Shown in pieces: positions 44,997 to 55,312 of a DNA stretch of 64,000 bases. The stretch's first letter is position 1, and each line of letters opens with the position of its first letter. The DNA comes from Marinomonas ostreistagni. Its GTDB lineage: Bacteria > Pseudomonadota > Gammaproteobacteria > Pseudomonadales > Marinomonadaceae. The notes under the pieces are model-generated. The model was not told where the DNA came from. It ran no database searches and saw nothing but the letters and a program-made list of their open reading frames with translations. The position numbers and the translations under genes are program-made. The stretch is from the NCBI RefSeq assembly GCF_016888445.1, contig NZ_JAFEKF010000006.1:1-64000 (forward strand), given 5' to 3'.

Positions 44997-45839
44997 TTAG
45001 CCGAGTTGTTTCAGGCCAGACTCTAGGGTTTGCAAAATAAGCGTATTGATAGTCATCGGACCCACACCACCAGGCACAGGTGTAATGGCAGATGCGCGCT
45101 CGTATAAAGGCGCTAGCTCAATATCACCGATGCCGCCTGGGTGGTAGCCAGCGTCAACAACGATGGCGCCATCTTTGATCCAGTCTGCTTTGATTAGCTC
45201 TGGCTTACCTACCGCACCGACAATGATATCGGCTTGCTTAACGATGTCTGCCAAGTTCTGCGTACGTGAGTGACACATGGTCACAGTTGCGTTGGCATTA
45301 AGCATCATCATCGCCATAGGTTTACCCAAAATTGGGCTACGACCAACCACTACCGCATGTTTGCCTTCAAGCTCGATGTCATAAGCTTCCAGCAAACGCA
45401 TGACGCCAGCAGGGGTTGCTGCACCGTATGCAGGCTCTTTCATTGCCATACGACCGAAGCCTAGGCAGGTTACACCGTCTACATCTTTGTGGGCTGCAAT
45501 GGCATCAAAGCAGGCACGCTCGTTGATTTGCTCAGGCACAGGATGCTGCAGCAAGATACCGTGCACATCCGCATTGTTATTGAGCTCATCAATTTTTGCT
45601 AACAGCTCTTCGGTGGTGGTGGTTTCAGGCAATTCAATCGCAAGAGAGTCCATACCTACACGGCGACAAGCGTTTCCTTTCATTTTCACGTAGGTTGCAG
45701 AAGCTGGATCTGCGCCTACTAGAATTGTTGCCAAGATTGGGGTACCGCCGGTACGGTCTTTGAGTTCAGCAACTTGTTTTGCCAAACGCTCTTCGGTCTC
45801 TTTCGCGCATTGTTTGCCGTCAAGAACCAGTGCAGCCAT
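44997..45839 (-). CDS. folD: Methylenetetrahydrofolate dehydrogenase / cyclohydrolase
   Basis: A 280-residue bifunctional enzyme that interconverts methylene-, methenyl- and formyl-tetrahydrofolate. [14 protein letters not shown] contains the catalytic Tyr and Lys near residues 50-54. [13 protein letters not shown] and the Rossmann motif [18 protein letters not shown] follow, then [10 protein letters not shown] at the C-terminus. Full length. It is a single gene between recJ and ygfB with a terminator downstream. Confidence 0.97.
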   Translation of the reverse strand: MAALVLDGKQCAKETEERLAKQVAELKDRTGGTPILATILVGADPASATYVKMKGNACRRVGMDSLAIELPETTTTEELLAKIDELNNNADVHGILLQHPVPEQINERACFDAIAAHKDVDGVTCLGFGRMAMKEPAYGAATPAGVMRLLEAYDIELEGKHAVVVGRSPILGKPMAMMMLNANATVTMCHSRTQNLADIVKQADIIVGAVGKPELIKADWIKDGAIVVDAGYHPGGIGDIELAPLYERASAITPVPGGVGPMTINTLILQTLESGLKQLG

Positions 45840-45947
45840 GAATGAACTCCTGCAAAAATATTCGGTGTTTAAGTGAGGGACGCAGATTATATCCTATAAT
45901 CAGCAGAATGCCGCCCCTATCTATGCAAATAGCCGCTATTTATTCTT

Positions 45948-47678
45948 TCAATTCCTTGCAATAGGCTCGATATGATCTACCAAAAGCTGCAAATTGCGCT
46001 GTCCTCGAAACTCGTTAACGTCTAATTTATAAATTAAGCGCGCCCATTGTGCCGCATTTGGCCACTGGTTTAAATCGACAAAGAAATGGATCGCATCGAC
46101 CAGCAAACCGGATTTTGGCTCTTTTAGCGTCATTTTAAGATGTTTTTGCCCAACGATACGCTGCTGTAACACCTCAAACTCGCCATCAAAACAAGGCTCA
46201 GGAAAGGCCTGTCCCCAAGGGCCTGCCAAGCGCAACTGCTCAGCAAACTCTAAGCTAAAATCCTCTGGCGCCAGCTCACCATCGGTGTAGACGCTCGCTT
46301 CTAGCTGCTCTGGCGTCACCCACTCCGTAATGATGTCATTAAAAGCTTTAGCAAACGCTTGGTAATCTGCTTCTTTGATCGACATACCGGCGGCCATGGC
46401 GTGACCACCAAACTTGCTCAGCAAATGTGGATGGCGTTTGGCTAACAAGTCCAACGCGTCTCGAATGTGTACACCCGGGATCGAGCGGGCTGAGCCTTTA
46501 ATCGTATCAGCGTCGGCTTTCGCGAAGGCTATCACTGGGCGATGGCATTTTTCTTTCATGCGTGACGCCAAAATACCAATCACCCCTTGGTGCCAATCGG
46601 CTTGATAAAAACACATGCCATTAGGCCAATCTTCGGCGTCATCGAGCTCGATTAGTGTTTTTTCCGCTTGCTGCTTCATGTCCGCTTCAATGGATTTGCG
46701 CTCACGGTTCAAAAGATCCAATTGCTCGGCATAGGAGCGCGCCAGCATTGGCTGCTCGCTTAGCAAACACTCAATGCCGATGGACATATCATCCAGACGC
46801 CCGGCAGCATTTAAGCGCGGGCCGACCACAAAGCCTAGATCGGTTGCCTTGATACGGGCGCGATCGCGCCCGCCTAACTCGAGTAAAACCAGAATCCCTG
46901 GGCGGGCTTTACCTGCTTGAATGCGATGTAATCCCTGCTGCACCAAAATACGATTGTTACGGTCCAGTGGCACCACATCAGCAACAGTGCCTAGCGCCAC
47001 TAGATCCAAGTAATCAGCCATATTAGGCGTCGGCAAATGCTCGCGTTCAAACCAATCCCGACGGGTTAACTCTGCGCGTAAGGCCGACATCACATAAAAG
47101 ATCACACCAACACCGGCCAAGGCTTTACTTGGAAAGCCACACTCAGGATGATTGGGATTAATGATGGCGTCGGCTTGCGGTAGTTCATCGCCCGGCAAAT
47201 GGTGGTCAGTAACAATCACCTTCATGCCAGCGGCTTTGGCCGCAGCGACGCCCTCTAAACTGGCGATGCCATTATCGACCGTGACCAAGACATCAGGCTC
47301 GACTTCTAGCGACAATTCGACGATCTCAGGTGTCAGACCATAACCATATTCAAAACGATTGGGCACGATATATTGTGGGTCAATCGCTCCCATAGCACGT
47401 AACGCCAGCAACCCTAGAGTAGTCGACGTAGCGCCATCGGCATCAAAGTCACCGACAATCAGAATCCGCTGGCCCTGCTCTATGGCATCCGCCAACAAAC
47501 AAGCCGCATTATGGATATCAAAAAATTGCTTAGGGTGTTCCAAGCTCGCCAGTTTATAAGCCAATTCCTCTGGGCCAGTCACGCCACGAGCCGCATATAT
47601 TCGTGCAAGGGTCGTCGGAAAAGTACTTGGAAATTGATGCTCTAATGAAGCGGATAAAGATCGATTGATAATACGCAT
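45948..47678 (-). CDS. recJ: Single-stranded-DNA-specific exonuclease RecJ
   Basis: A 576-residue 5'-3' ssDNA exonuclease of the RecF pathway and mismatch repair. DHH phosphoesterase motifs are visible: VGDFDADGATSTTLG, VTVDNGIAS and VTDHHLPGDELP. The DHHA1 motif FGGHAMAAGMS is near residue 425, and an OB-fold DNA-binding C-terminus follows. The ATG at 47678 (MRIINRSL) fits the family length. A longer frame to 47828 would add 50 unrelated residues. Confidence 0.95.
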   Translation of the reverse strand: MRIINRSLSASLEHQFPSTFPTTLARIYAARGVTGPEELAYKLASLEHPKQFFDIHNAACLLADAIEQGQRILIVGDFDADGATSTTLGLLALRAMGAIDPQYIVPNRFEYGYGLTPEIVELSLEVEPDVLVTVDNGIASLEGVAAAKAAGMKVIVTDHHLPGDELPQADAIINPNHPECGFPSKALAGVGVIFYVMSALRAELTRRDWFEREHLPTPNMADYLDLVALGTVADVVPLDRNNRILVQQGLHRIQAGKARPGILVLLELGGRDRARIKATDLGFVVGPRLNAAGRLDDMSIGIECLLSEQPMLARSYAEQLDLLNRERKSIEADMKQQAEKTLIELDDAEDWPNGMCFYQADWHQGVIGILASRMKEKCHRPVIAFAKADADTIKGSARSIPGVHIRDALDLLAKRHPHLLSKFGGHAMAAGMSIKEADYQAFAKAFNDIITEWVTPEQLEASVYTDGELAPEDFSLEFAEQLRLAGPWGQAFPEPCFDGEFEVLQQRIVGQKHLKMTLKEPKSGLLVDAIHFFVDLNQWPNAAQWARLIYKLDVNEFRGQRNLQLLVDHIEPIARN

Positions 47679-47948
47679 GCAACACTCTAATTCTGAATCA
47701 GCCCAGCACTGTATCATAAAAGTGCAGTAGCACTGTGCTGTGCCACCGACAAGTGCTAAAAAATCGCCTCTCTTTAAGGTAAGAAAGGCTACGCAAGGTA
47801 GCGTTACATAAACATTTGCATTATGCACAATAAATGGATTTTCGTGCTTTATCGCCCGCTTTTTCGTCTGTTTTCTAGCCTACTCGGTTATTATCGCCGC
47901 CCTATCTTGTAGCTATCCCATTTCATAAATATTAAAAAGGTCGGTTTT

Positions 47949-49184
47949 ATGAGTAGTCAGAACCCAGCGTCTGGTCAGAGCTCTTCTGGTCAACGTTTTG
48001 CCTTAGTTGCACTTACGTCACTGTTCTTTATGTGGGGCTTTATTACGTCGCTTAACGACATATTAATCCCTCACTTGAAATCCGTTTTCTCGCTTAACTA
48101 TACGCAAGCCATGTTGATTCAATTTTGTTTCTTTGGTGCGTATTTTCTAGTGTCTGTCCCAGCGGGCAACCTAGTCAAAAAAGTGGGCTTCCAACGTGGT
48201 CTAGGGATTGGCCTAATGATTGCCGCAGCCGGTTGTTTGCTATTTATCGCCGCTGCTAAAGCACAAACTTACTGGATCTTCTTGAGCGCTCTGTTTGTCT
48301 TAGCCTCTGGTGTGACCATTCTTCAAGTGGCTGCCAACCCACTAGTCACCGTTATGGGACCAGCGGATACTGCATCAAGTCGTTTAACCATGACCCAAGC
48401 GTTTAACTCCTTGGGTACCACAGTAGCACCGATTATCGGCAGTATTTTGATCTTCTCCGCTACCGCTGAATTTGCTACGGATGCCGCTGAAGCTGAAAGT
48501 GTGATTACACCTTACTTTGGTCTAGCGGTGACATTGATTGCCCTAGCGCTGATCTTCACCCGTATTTCACTACCGACACCGAACCTTGAAGAAGACGAAA
48601 GTGCCATCGGTAATGCGCAAAGCAGCTTGATGGAATACCGTCACCTGATCTTGGGTGCCGTGGCAATCTTTATGTATGTGGGTGCTGAAGTGTCGATTGG
48701 TAGCTTCCTTGTAAACTACTTTGGCCTTGAGCATATAGCTAATATGCCTGAATCCGAAGCCGCGCATTACATTGCTTACTACTGGGGCGGTGCGATGGTT
48801 GGTCGTTTTGCAGGTGCCGTACTGATGCAGAAAATTGCTGCAGGCAAGCTGCTGGCGTTTAACAGCATTGCAGCGGCAGCTCTGATTGCACTATCTATCA
48901 CCAGCGAAGGCGCGCTGGCCATGTGGTCGATCTTGCTAGTAGGTCTATGCAACTCCATCATGTTCCCAACTATTTTCAGCTTGGCGCTAAAAGGCCTAGG
49001 GGTAAACACAAGCCGTGGCTCAGGTCTTTTGTGTCTTGCGATTGTCGGTGGCGCGATTGTGCCTGTAGTACAAGGTGGTCTAGCCGATACAATTGGCCTA
49101 CAGATTTCCTTTGCTCTGCCAGTACTGTGTTATCTATACATTGCTTACTTTGGTCTGATTGGCTCAAAAGTACGCGCTAAGTAA
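47949..49184 (+). CDS. Sugar MFS transporter, FucP/GluP type
   Basis: A 411-residue major facilitator with about twelve hydrophobic helices. N-terminal [32 protein letters not shown] is the hallmark of the fucose/glucose-galactose permease family. The acidic [10 protein letters not shown] carries the Asp that couples protons in E. coli FucP. The substrate, fucose or glucose/galactose, cannot be decided. No sugar catabolic genes lie nearby. It is divergent from recJ across 270 bp without a gene. A terminator follows. Confidence 0.92.
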   Translation: MSSQNPASGQSSSGQRFALVALTSLFFMWGFITSLNDILIPHLKSVFSLNYTQAMLIQFCFFGAYFLVSVPAGNLVKKVGFQRGLGIGLMIAAAGCLLFIAAAKAQTYWIFLSALFVLASGVTILQVAANPLVTVMGPADTASSRLTMTQAFNSLGTTVAPIIGSILIFSATAEFATDAAEAESVITPYFGLAVTLIALALIFTRISLPTPNLEEDESAIGNAQSSLMEYRHLILGAVAIFMYVGAEVSIGSFLVNYFGLEHIANMPESEAAHYIAYYWGGAMVGRFAGAVLMQKIAAGKLLAFNSIAAAALIALSITSEGALAMWSILLVGLCNSIMFPTIFSLALKGLGVNTSRGSGLLCLAIVGGAIVPVVQGGLADTIGLQISFALPVLCYLYIAYFGLIGSKVRAK

Positions 49185-49200
49185 TCCTTAGCCAAGATAG

Positions 49201-49239
49201 CAAAAAGCCCAGTACAGAGACCTGCACTGGGCTTTTTTT
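49201..49239 (+). terminator. Terminator of the sugar permease gene
   Basis: An AGCCCAGT/ACTGGGCT stem (49206-49213 with 49226-49233) is followed by seven T residues on the plus strand. The A run on the left could serve the minus strand too, but the gene convergent with it ends at 49263. Confidence 0.9.
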
Positions 49240-49262
49240 ATGCTCGCTACACACACTGTCTG

Positions 49263-50366
49263 CTACGCCAAAACCACCTTGTTACGACCACTGTTCTTCG
49301 CTTCGTATAACGCTTTATCGGCGCGATTCAAAGCTTTTGACATACTCTCTCCAGCCTTCATGCGCGATACCCCCATGCTCACAGTCGTACTGATTTCATC
49401 CCCTTCTCGGGTATTCAAAACGACTTGTGCCAGCTCTTCACGCAGTTGATTGGTGAGCGCTTTTAGTGAATCCTGCTGTTTCATCACGATCAAAAACTCT
49501 TCCCCACCCCAGCGCGATAAAATACACGACTCATTGGCCAGCTTAGCTTTCAACGCCTGTGACACTTCAACAAGGTATTCGTCACCATAGTCATGACCAT
49601 ATTGATCATTAATGCGTTTAAAGAAATCGATATCGAGCAAGACGATAGAGGGCGACATCCAATCCGTCTCGGCTAGCTGCTGCTCGAGGCCACGACGATT
49701 AAGTAGCTGAGTCAAAGGATCCGTCGTCGCGGCCACTTCAAGCTGGTGTGAAAGCTCTTGTAATGACTGATTAAAGCGTGAAGAAATGTACTCATAGATG
49801 GTCGATAAAAAACCCACCAAGATAAATGAATAGACAATGCGTGATTTCAAATCAGGGTGATACCCTAACTCATCAAAGGGTGATGGGATCAAAAATAGAA
49901 TAACCACCAAAGCGGCTAAAAATGCCCCCACCTCAATCAGACCACGGCGCAGCCCATGCAAAAACAATGACACAGGCGGAATACAGTAGATCCACACATG
50001 TCCCGTGCCGTTGACGCCACCACTGTAAACGAGATAAAGCATCAAAGCATACAAGGGATACAAAATGACGTTGGCAGAAAACAAATAGTTGTGCGTCGCA
50101 CGAAGATACAGGTGATTGATAATATAAATCACCGCGATGGTCAGCAGCACTGAGCCGACCAACCAATAGCCCTGCACCAAGGAGACAATGCTCAGTGGAG
50201 CGGTAAACAAAACCCCGACCAAACAAAAAAGATTGATGATAAAAGCGCGACGTGATGCATTGGTAAAGGAGTGATCTCCTGCGCCAGCATTGAGCGTTTT
50301 ATTTAGCCACTGCTGGACTTTGATATACCAAGCCACTTTAGTTGGGTTATCACCCGAATTTGTCAT
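49263..50366 (-). CDS. Membrane diguanylate cyclase (GGDEF)
   Basis: 367 residues. Six hydrophobic segments (about 40-200) form a membrane sensor of MASE type that I cannot name precisely. They are followed by a GGDEF domain (about 215-365) with TDPLTQLLNRRGLEQQL, LLDIDFFKRINDQYGHDYGD and an intact GGEEF catalytic loop (SRWGGEEFLIVM). It should make c-di-GMP from GTP. The RxxD inhibitory site normally found before the loop is not present (NESCILSR instead), so product inhibition may be weak. Confidence 0.93.
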   Translation of the reverse strand: MTNSGDNPTKVAWYIKVQQWLNKTLNAGAGDHSFTNASRRAFIINLFCLVGVLFTAPLSIVSLVQGYWLVGSVLLTIAVIYIINHLYLRATHNYLFSANVILYPLYALMLYLVYSGGVNGTGHVWIYCIPPVSLFLHGLRRGLIEVGAFLAALVVILFLIPSPFDELGYHPDLKSRIVYSFILVGFLSTIYEYISSRFNQSLQELSHQLEVAATTDPLTQLLNRRGLEQQLAETDWMSPSIVLLDIDFFKRINDQYGHDYGDEYLVEVSQALKAKLANESCILSRWGGEEFLIVMKQQDSLKALTNQLREELAQVVLNTREGDEISTTVSMGVSRMKAGESMSKALNRADKALYEAKNSGRNKVVLA

Positions 50367-50443
50367 TCTTTACTCACACCGCAGTTTCAGTCGTTCACCA
50401 TCACAATAGCTCAAATAATAAACTATTGAACAGTAAAGTTTTA

Positions 50444-51154
50444 TTATTTTGCTGGGTACAAGCGTGATAGAAGCACAGGAATAGCTGTTTCAACTTTTAG
50501 GATACGCTCACCTAGGTGAACCGCTTGCATACCGGCAGAGAGCCATTTTTCCACTTCAAACTCGTTCCAGCCACCTTCTGGTCCGATCGCTAACACACAG
50601 CTTTCATCTAGATCCACAGGGCACGCCGCAGCGTTATACGGATGCGCCAGCAAACCTAGATTATTTTTTAATAAGTTTGGCAAAATATCTTCCACAAAAG
50701 GTCGAAAGCGCTTATGCATATGCAAGACTGGCAGCTGCGTATCACGCGCTTGCTCTAAGCCTTCTAATAAGAAGCCATGTAACGACTCTGGCTGTAGCAC
50801 TGGGCTTTGCCAGTAACTCTTCTCTACCTTAGCGGAATTGAGCAAATGGATGGATTTCACGCCCATTGCTGTCGCATTCATCAAGGTACGCTTGAGCATA
50901 TTAGGACGCGGCAATGCCATCACGAGTGTCATAGGCAAAGCACTGGGTGGTGCCTGATCTAAGGTTTCTAACACAACCTGACGCGCAGGTTCGTCAAAAC
51001 GTGCCGCGCCGATCTTTTGATTAAGCACACCAACACGTAAGTGCTCGCCATCGGTCTTTTTTAACACTTGAGTGATGTGTTCAAATTGACGCTCACTAAG
51101 CTGATAACGATCCTCAGCAAGACGCTGTTCTGGCACGAGAAGGATAAGATTCAT
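50444..51154 (-). CDS. rsmE: 16S rRNA (uracil(1498)-N3)-methyltransferase
   Basis: A 236-residue SPOUT methyltransferase acting on U1498 of 16S rRNA. N-terminal LILLVPEQRLAEDRYQLSER is a PUA-like region. The SAM-binding knot includes VLAIGPEGGWNEFEVE and HLGERILKVETAIPVLL. The ATG at 51154 matches the family; a longer frame to 51223 would add 23 unrelated residues. It lies 69 bp downstream of thrC on the same strand. Confidence 0.95.
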   Translation of the reverse strand: MNLILLVPEQRLAEDRYQLSERQFEHITQVLKKTDGEHLRVGVLNQKIGAARFDEPARQVVLETLDQAPPSALPMTLVMALPRPNMLKRTLMNATAMGVKSIHLLNSAKVEKSYWQSPVLQPESLHGFLLEGLEQARDTQLPVLHMHKRFRPFVEDILPNLLKNNLGLLAHPYNAAACPVDLDESCVLAIGPEGGWNEFEVEKWLSAGMQAVHLGERILKVETAIPVLLSRLYPAK

Positions 51155-51223
51155 AGTCCACGACTTGGGGTAGCAAAAGGGAGAGAAATAACGAGCCGGC
51201 AACGCCAGCTCGTTAGCAATCAC

Positions 51224-52609
51224 TTAGATGTGATCCGCCACGTACGACTGCACCGTTAGCAGATCGTTCGGCAATACTTCATAAGCTTCTTCGCGCTCAA
51301 ACAAGTCCTTCATGTGCTCAGGCAAACTTGGCGTAGCACAGTTAGCTTTTTCAACCGCTTCAGGGAACTTCACTGGGTGCGCCGTTGCCAATGTGATCAT
51401 TGGTACTGACTTATCTTTCCAGCATTTACGTGCCGCTTCAAGGCCAATCGCCGTATGTGGGTCAAGCAAGTACTGAGTCGAGTTGAAGACTTCAGAAATC
51501 ACTTCACAGGTACGCGCGTCATCGACTTTGTAGCTGTCAAAATTGTCTTTTACAAATGACCAAGCTTGATCGTTCAGCGTCACGTCACCGTTGTTGAAAC
51601 GTGCCATTAGGTCAGCAAGCTCAGCGCTGTCACGACCGTGGGCATCAAACAGTAGACGCTCAAAGTTACTTGAAACCATGATGTCCATACTTGGCGAAAG
51701 CGTCACGTTAAGCGCCTGACGGCTCATATCGTTGGTCGCAATGGTGCGGTGTAGGATATCGTTTTGGTTGGTCGCGACCACCAATTGGTCAATCGGCAAG
51801 CCCATTTGCTTGGCCAAATAACCAGCAAAGATGTCACCAAAGTTACCCGTTGGTACAGAGAAAGACACTTTGCGGTGAGGGCCACCGACTGCCAATGCAG
51901 AAGAGAAATAGTAAACGATCTGCGCCATGATGCGCGCCCAGTTGATCGAGTTTACTGCGCCTAGCTTGGCACCTTTCAAGAAATCTTGATCAGCGAAGCT
52001 TGCTTTCACCATCCCCTGACAGTCATCAAAGTTACCTTTGACAGCAATGTTAAACACATTGTCATCAATCACTGTGGTCATCTGGCGACGCTGCACTTCA
52101 GATACACGTTGATGTGGGTGCAGGATAAAAATGTTTAGGTGCTCAGAGTGGCGGCAACCTTCGATCGCCGCAGAGCCTGTATCACCTGAGGTCGCCCCCA
52201 TAATCACCAACTTCTCATTGCGCTGACCTAGGACGTAATCCATCAAGCGGCCTAGCAACTGCAGAGCGAAGTCTTTAAACGCTAGCGTCGGGCCACGGAA
52301 CAGTTCCAGCACCCACTCGTTGTTGTCGGTCTGTACCATTGGCGCAACCGCAGAATGATTGAAGCCCGCGTAGGCTTCATCGATCATGCGCTTAAATTCT
52401 GCCTCTGGAATGTCTTCTTCTACAAACGGCCACATCACTTTGAAAGCCAGCTCTTGGTAGCTTAACGACGCCCAAGAGGCGATCTCTTCAGTGGAGTACG
52501 TTGGTAGCTTTTCTGGTACGTAAAGACCACCATCGCTTGCCAAACCGGCCAGCAGTACATCACCGAAACCCAATGCTGGCGCTTGGCCACGAGTCGAAAT
52601 GTATTTCAT
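51224..52609 (-). CDS. thrC: Threonine synthase
   Basis: A 461-residue PLP enzyme converting O-phosphohomoserine to threonine. The N-terminal YISTRGQAP block and the PLP lysine in GPTLAFKDFALQLLG near residue 110 are clear. The phosphate-binding GATSGDTGSAA and the SVPTGNFGDIFAGY loop are intact. It starts 12 bp after hom with a GAGGATTAGG site, so hom-thrC form an operon. Together with lysC they supply threonine. Confidence 0.97.
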   Translation of the reverse strand: MKYISTRGQAPALGFGDVLLAGLASDGGLYVPEKLPTYSTEEIASWASLSYQELAFKVMWPFVEEDIPEAEFKRMIDEAYAGFNHSAVAPMVQTDNNEWVLELFRGPTLAFKDFALQLLGRLMDYVLGQRNEKLVIMGATSGDTGSAAIEGCRHSEHLNIFILHPHQRVSEVQRRQMTTVIDDNVFNIAVKGNFDDCQGMVKASFADQDFLKGAKLGAVNSINWARIMAQIVYYFSSALAVGGPHRKVSFSVPTGNFGDIFAGYLAKQMGLPIDQLVVATNQNDILHRTIATNDMSRQALNVTLSPSMDIMVSSNFERLLFDAHGRDSAELADLMARFNNGDVTLNDQAWSFVKDNFDSYKVDDARTCEVISEVFNSTQYLLDPHTAIGLEAARKCWKDKSVPMITLATAHPVKFPEAVEKANCATPSLPEHMKDLFEREEAYEVLPNDLLTVQSYVADHI

Positions 52610-52621
52610 TACCTAATCCTC

Positions 52622-53917
52622 TTACGCCAGATTTTCAACACGGATGCGCTGCACCGTGCCGGCCACATCTGGCAAAGCTTCAATGGCTGCAATCGCAGCA
52701 TTCATATTGCGTTCTTTGACATCGTGCGTCATTACCACCAATGGCACTAAATCACTGCCCTCGCGCTGAATCACAGACTCAATGCTGATGCCATTGTTAG
52801 AAAGAATTTGTGTGATATTGGCCAGCACGCCAGCACGATCTTGCACCATCATGTTTAAGAAGAAACCACATTCGACATCTTCCATGGCCAAGACATCTAG
52901 GTCTGACAGTTGCTCTGGCTGGAATGCCAAGTGTGGTACACGATTGGTTGGATCAGCCGTCAGCGTGCGTGCAACATCAATGATGTCCGCTACTACAGAA
53001 GAGCCGGTTGGCATCGCACCAGCGCCAGCGCCGTAAGTCAGCGTTGGGCCAACTGCATCGCCTTTCACCATTACTGCGTTCATCACGCCGTTAACGTTAG
53101 CAAGCAAGGCTTTTTGAGAAATCAAAGTTGGATGCACACGCAGTTCAACGCCCGCTTTCGTGCGACGAGCAATGCCTAAGTGCTTGATTGAATAGCCTAG
53201 CTCGCGTGCAAACGCGACATCTTGTGCCGTGATGCGGCTAATGCCTTCGGTGTAAGTCTTTTCAAACTGCAGCGGGATACCGTAGGCAATGGACGCCAAA
53301 ATCGTCAGTTTATGCGCCGCGTCGATGCCTTCGACATCAAATGTAGGATCGGCTTCAGCATAACCAAGCTCTTGTGCTTCTTTTAGCACGTCCGCAAACG
53401 CACGGCCCTTCTCACTCATTTCGGTCATGATGAAGTTGCCAGTACCATTGATGATACCTGCTAGCCACTCGATCTTGTTCGAAGACAAGCCTTCACGTAG
53501 GGTTTTGATGATCGGAATGCCACCAGCTACTGCGGCTTCAAAGGCAACCATAACGCCCTTTTCTTGAGCTTTGGCAAAGATTTCGTTGCCGTGTTCGGCG
53601 ATCAAGGCTTTGTTGGCGGTTACCACATGCTTGCCATTTTCGACAGCAGTCAGGACCAGCTCACGAGCCACGGTGGTGCCACCGATCAACTCGATCACAA
53701 TGTCGATCTCAGGATTGTTAGCGACATCAAAAATATCGCTCGTCATATCAATGTCAGTGGTGTCACAGGTAGGGTTAACTTGGCGCGCGCCAATTTGTTC
53801 AACCACAATACTACGTCCAACACGTCGTGTAATTTCTTCTGCGTTATGACGCAGGATGTTAAACGTACCGGAACCTACTGTTCCAAGACCACAAATTCCG
53901 ACTTTTACCGGTTTCAA
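52622..53917 (-). CDS. hom: Homoserine dehydrogenase
   Basis: About 431 residues. An NAD(P)-binding Rossmann domain (VKVGICGLGTVGSG at the N-terminus) and a catalytic domain (GIINGTGNFIMTEM, ADPTFDVEGIDAAHKL) are followed by a C-terminal ACT domain (about 350-425) that mediates threonine feedback in relatives. It is monofunctional, unlike E. coli ThrA. No ATG exists. I chose TTG at 53917 (KPVKVGICG) because Pseudomonas Hom begins exactly there; TTG at 53932 is an alternative. Confidence 0.94.
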   Translation of the reverse strand: MKPVKVGICGLGTVGSGTFNILRHNAEEITRRVGRSIVVEQIGARQVNPTCDTTDIDMTSDIFDVANNPEIDIVIELIGGTTVARELVLTAVENGKHVVTANKALIAEHGNEIFAKAQEKGVMVAFEAAVAGGIPIIKTLREGLSSNKIEWLAGIINGTGNFIMTEMSEKGRAFADVLKEAQELGYAEADPTFDVEGIDAAHKLTILASIAYGIPLQFEKTYTEGISRITAQDVAFARELGYSIKHLGIARRTKAGVELRVHPTLISQKALLANVNGVMNAVMVKGDAVGPTLTYGAGAGAMPTGSSVVADIIDVARTLTADPTNRVPHLAFQPEQLSDLDVLAMEDVECGFFLNMMVQDRAGVLANITQILSNNGISIESVIQREGSDLVPLVVMTHDVKERNMNAAIAAIEALPDVAGTVQRIRVENLA

Positions 53918-54067
53918 AACGATACCCCACAACTGACGGTTTTAATTTTATTGCTATTAATGATGCATAGCATTTGTCTAGCATTGATTATACCGTCAGT
54001 CGCCCCTAAACCCAACGAAGAAAAGCCTGAACTAAGCTCATGTTTAGGAGAATATTACGAGAATTTG

Positions 54068-54775
54068 CTATAGGTTTAGCTCTTTTGCTAATTCCGCTGC
54101 AGGAAGATAACCAGGAATAAACTTACCGTTATCCAAAATAATGCTTGGCGTACCACGCACCCCTACGCTATTGCCTAAGCGGTATTGACTGGCCACAGGA
54201 TTAGTACACTTATTATCCGGTACCGATTTACCTTGTTTCGCCGCTGTCAGCCACTTTTTAGGATCGTCCGAGCACCAGATATTGACCATTTCGTTGTAAG
54301 CATCTGAACCCACACCCGCACGCGGGTAAGCAAGATAGCGCACCGTAATGCCTTTATCGTTAAGCTCATCCACCTCTTTGTGTAGCATGCGACAGTAGCC
54401 ACACGAAATGTCGGTAAACACGGTCATGTGCGCTTTTTCGTTCTTCGCCTTAAACACCACCATCTCAGATTCAGGGATGTTTTCTAACTGGGCCAGTTTT
54501 TTCTGCTCAGTTTCATTGACCAATTGCTGCCCATCGATACGATACAAATCACCAGCAACAAAGTAGCCGCCATCTTGAGTCACATGCACGACTGGACCAT
54601 TTTCCAGTGTCACCGTATACAGACCACTGCCTTCATGCGCGTCGATTTGATCAATCGTGTACTGCGGCAGAGCACTGGCCATGGCGTCACGCACCTCTTG
54701 CTCACCGGCTTGCGCCTGAGTCATACCAATTGCTGCCAACGCGCTCAGCGACATACCTTTTATAAACTTTTCCAT
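54068..54775 (-). CDS. dsbC: Thiol:disulfide isomerase DsbC
   Basis: A 235-residue periplasmic protein with a signal peptide (LSALAAIGMTQAQAG, cleavage after AQA). The N-terminal dimerisation domain is followed by a thioredoxin domain with the active site FTDISCGYCRML near residue 125 and the cis-proline loop VRGTPSIILD. It corrects wrong disulfides and is kept reduced by DsbD. It is on the same strand as hom, 150 bp upstream of it, with no terminator obvious between. Confidence 0.95.
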   Translation of the reverse strand: MEKFIKGMSLSALAAIGMTQAQAGEQEVRDAMASALPQYTIDQIDAHEGSGLYTVTLENGPVVHVTQDGGYFVAGDLYRIDGQQLVNETEQKKLAQLENIPESEMVVFKAKNEKAHMTVFTDISCGYCRMLHKEVDELNDKGITVRYLAYPRAGVGSDAYNEMVNIWCSDDPKKWLTAAKQGKSVPDNKCTNPVASQYRLGNSVGVRGTPSIILDNGKFIPGYLPAAELAKELNL

Positions 54776-54833
54776 GCTTACCTCTGCATCATCATTCTGC
54801 TTATTAGGCCATCATACCCTGATGAAGTTCCAT

Positions 54834-54863
54834 AAAAAAAGGCGACCGAGGTCGCCTTTCTTT
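54834..54863 (-). terminator. Terminator of the rpsP-rimM-trmD-rplS operon
   Basis: An AAAGGCGAC/GTCGCCTTT stem (54838-54846 with 54851-54859) with a CGAG loop has a T run on the minus strand, 20 bp past rplS. Confidence 0.92.
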
Positions 54864-54879
54864 ATCACTACGAGAGAGA

Positions 54880-55242
54880 TTAGCGCTTAGCCAATTTCTC
54901 TTTGATACGTGCAGATTTACCTGAACGCTCGCGTAGGAAGTAGATCTTAGCTTGACGCACGTCACCGCGACGTTTCACTTCGATGCTATCAACTAGTGGG
55001 CTGTAAGTTTGGAACGCACGTTCCACACCGATGCCGCTAGAGATTTTACGTACTGTGAAAGCAGAGTTTAGGCCACGGTTGCGTTTTGCAATGACAACAC
55101 CTTCGTAAGCCTGTAGACGCTCACGAGTACCTTCTTTAACTTTTACTTGAACAACAACAGTATCACCAGGACCGAAGGCTGGGATCTCTTTTGTCATTTG
55201 TTCTGCTTCTAGCTGTTGAATCAGCGTAGTTTTGTTGCTCAT
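54880..55242 (-). CDS. rplS: Ribosomal protein L19
   Basis: A 120-residue 50S protein at the 30S interface. [41 protein letters not shown] sequence is diagnostic, with a basic C-terminus. The ATG at 55242 has GGAG 9 bp upstream. The frame open to 55344 adds 34 unrelated residues and overlaps trmD. It is the last gene of the operon. Confidence 0.97.
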   Translation of the reverse strand: MSNKTTLIQQLEAEQMTKEIPAFGPGDTVVVQVKVKEGTRERLQAYEGVVIAKRNRGLNSAFTVRKISSGIGVERAFQTYSPLVDSIEVKRRGDVRQAKIYFLRERSGKSARIKEKLAKR

Positions 55243-55312
55243 GGATGTGACTCCTAATGATAATGGTTTCTTATCAGCGCGAAGGTTTAACGTTCTGATA
55301 AGCTCGCGATTC

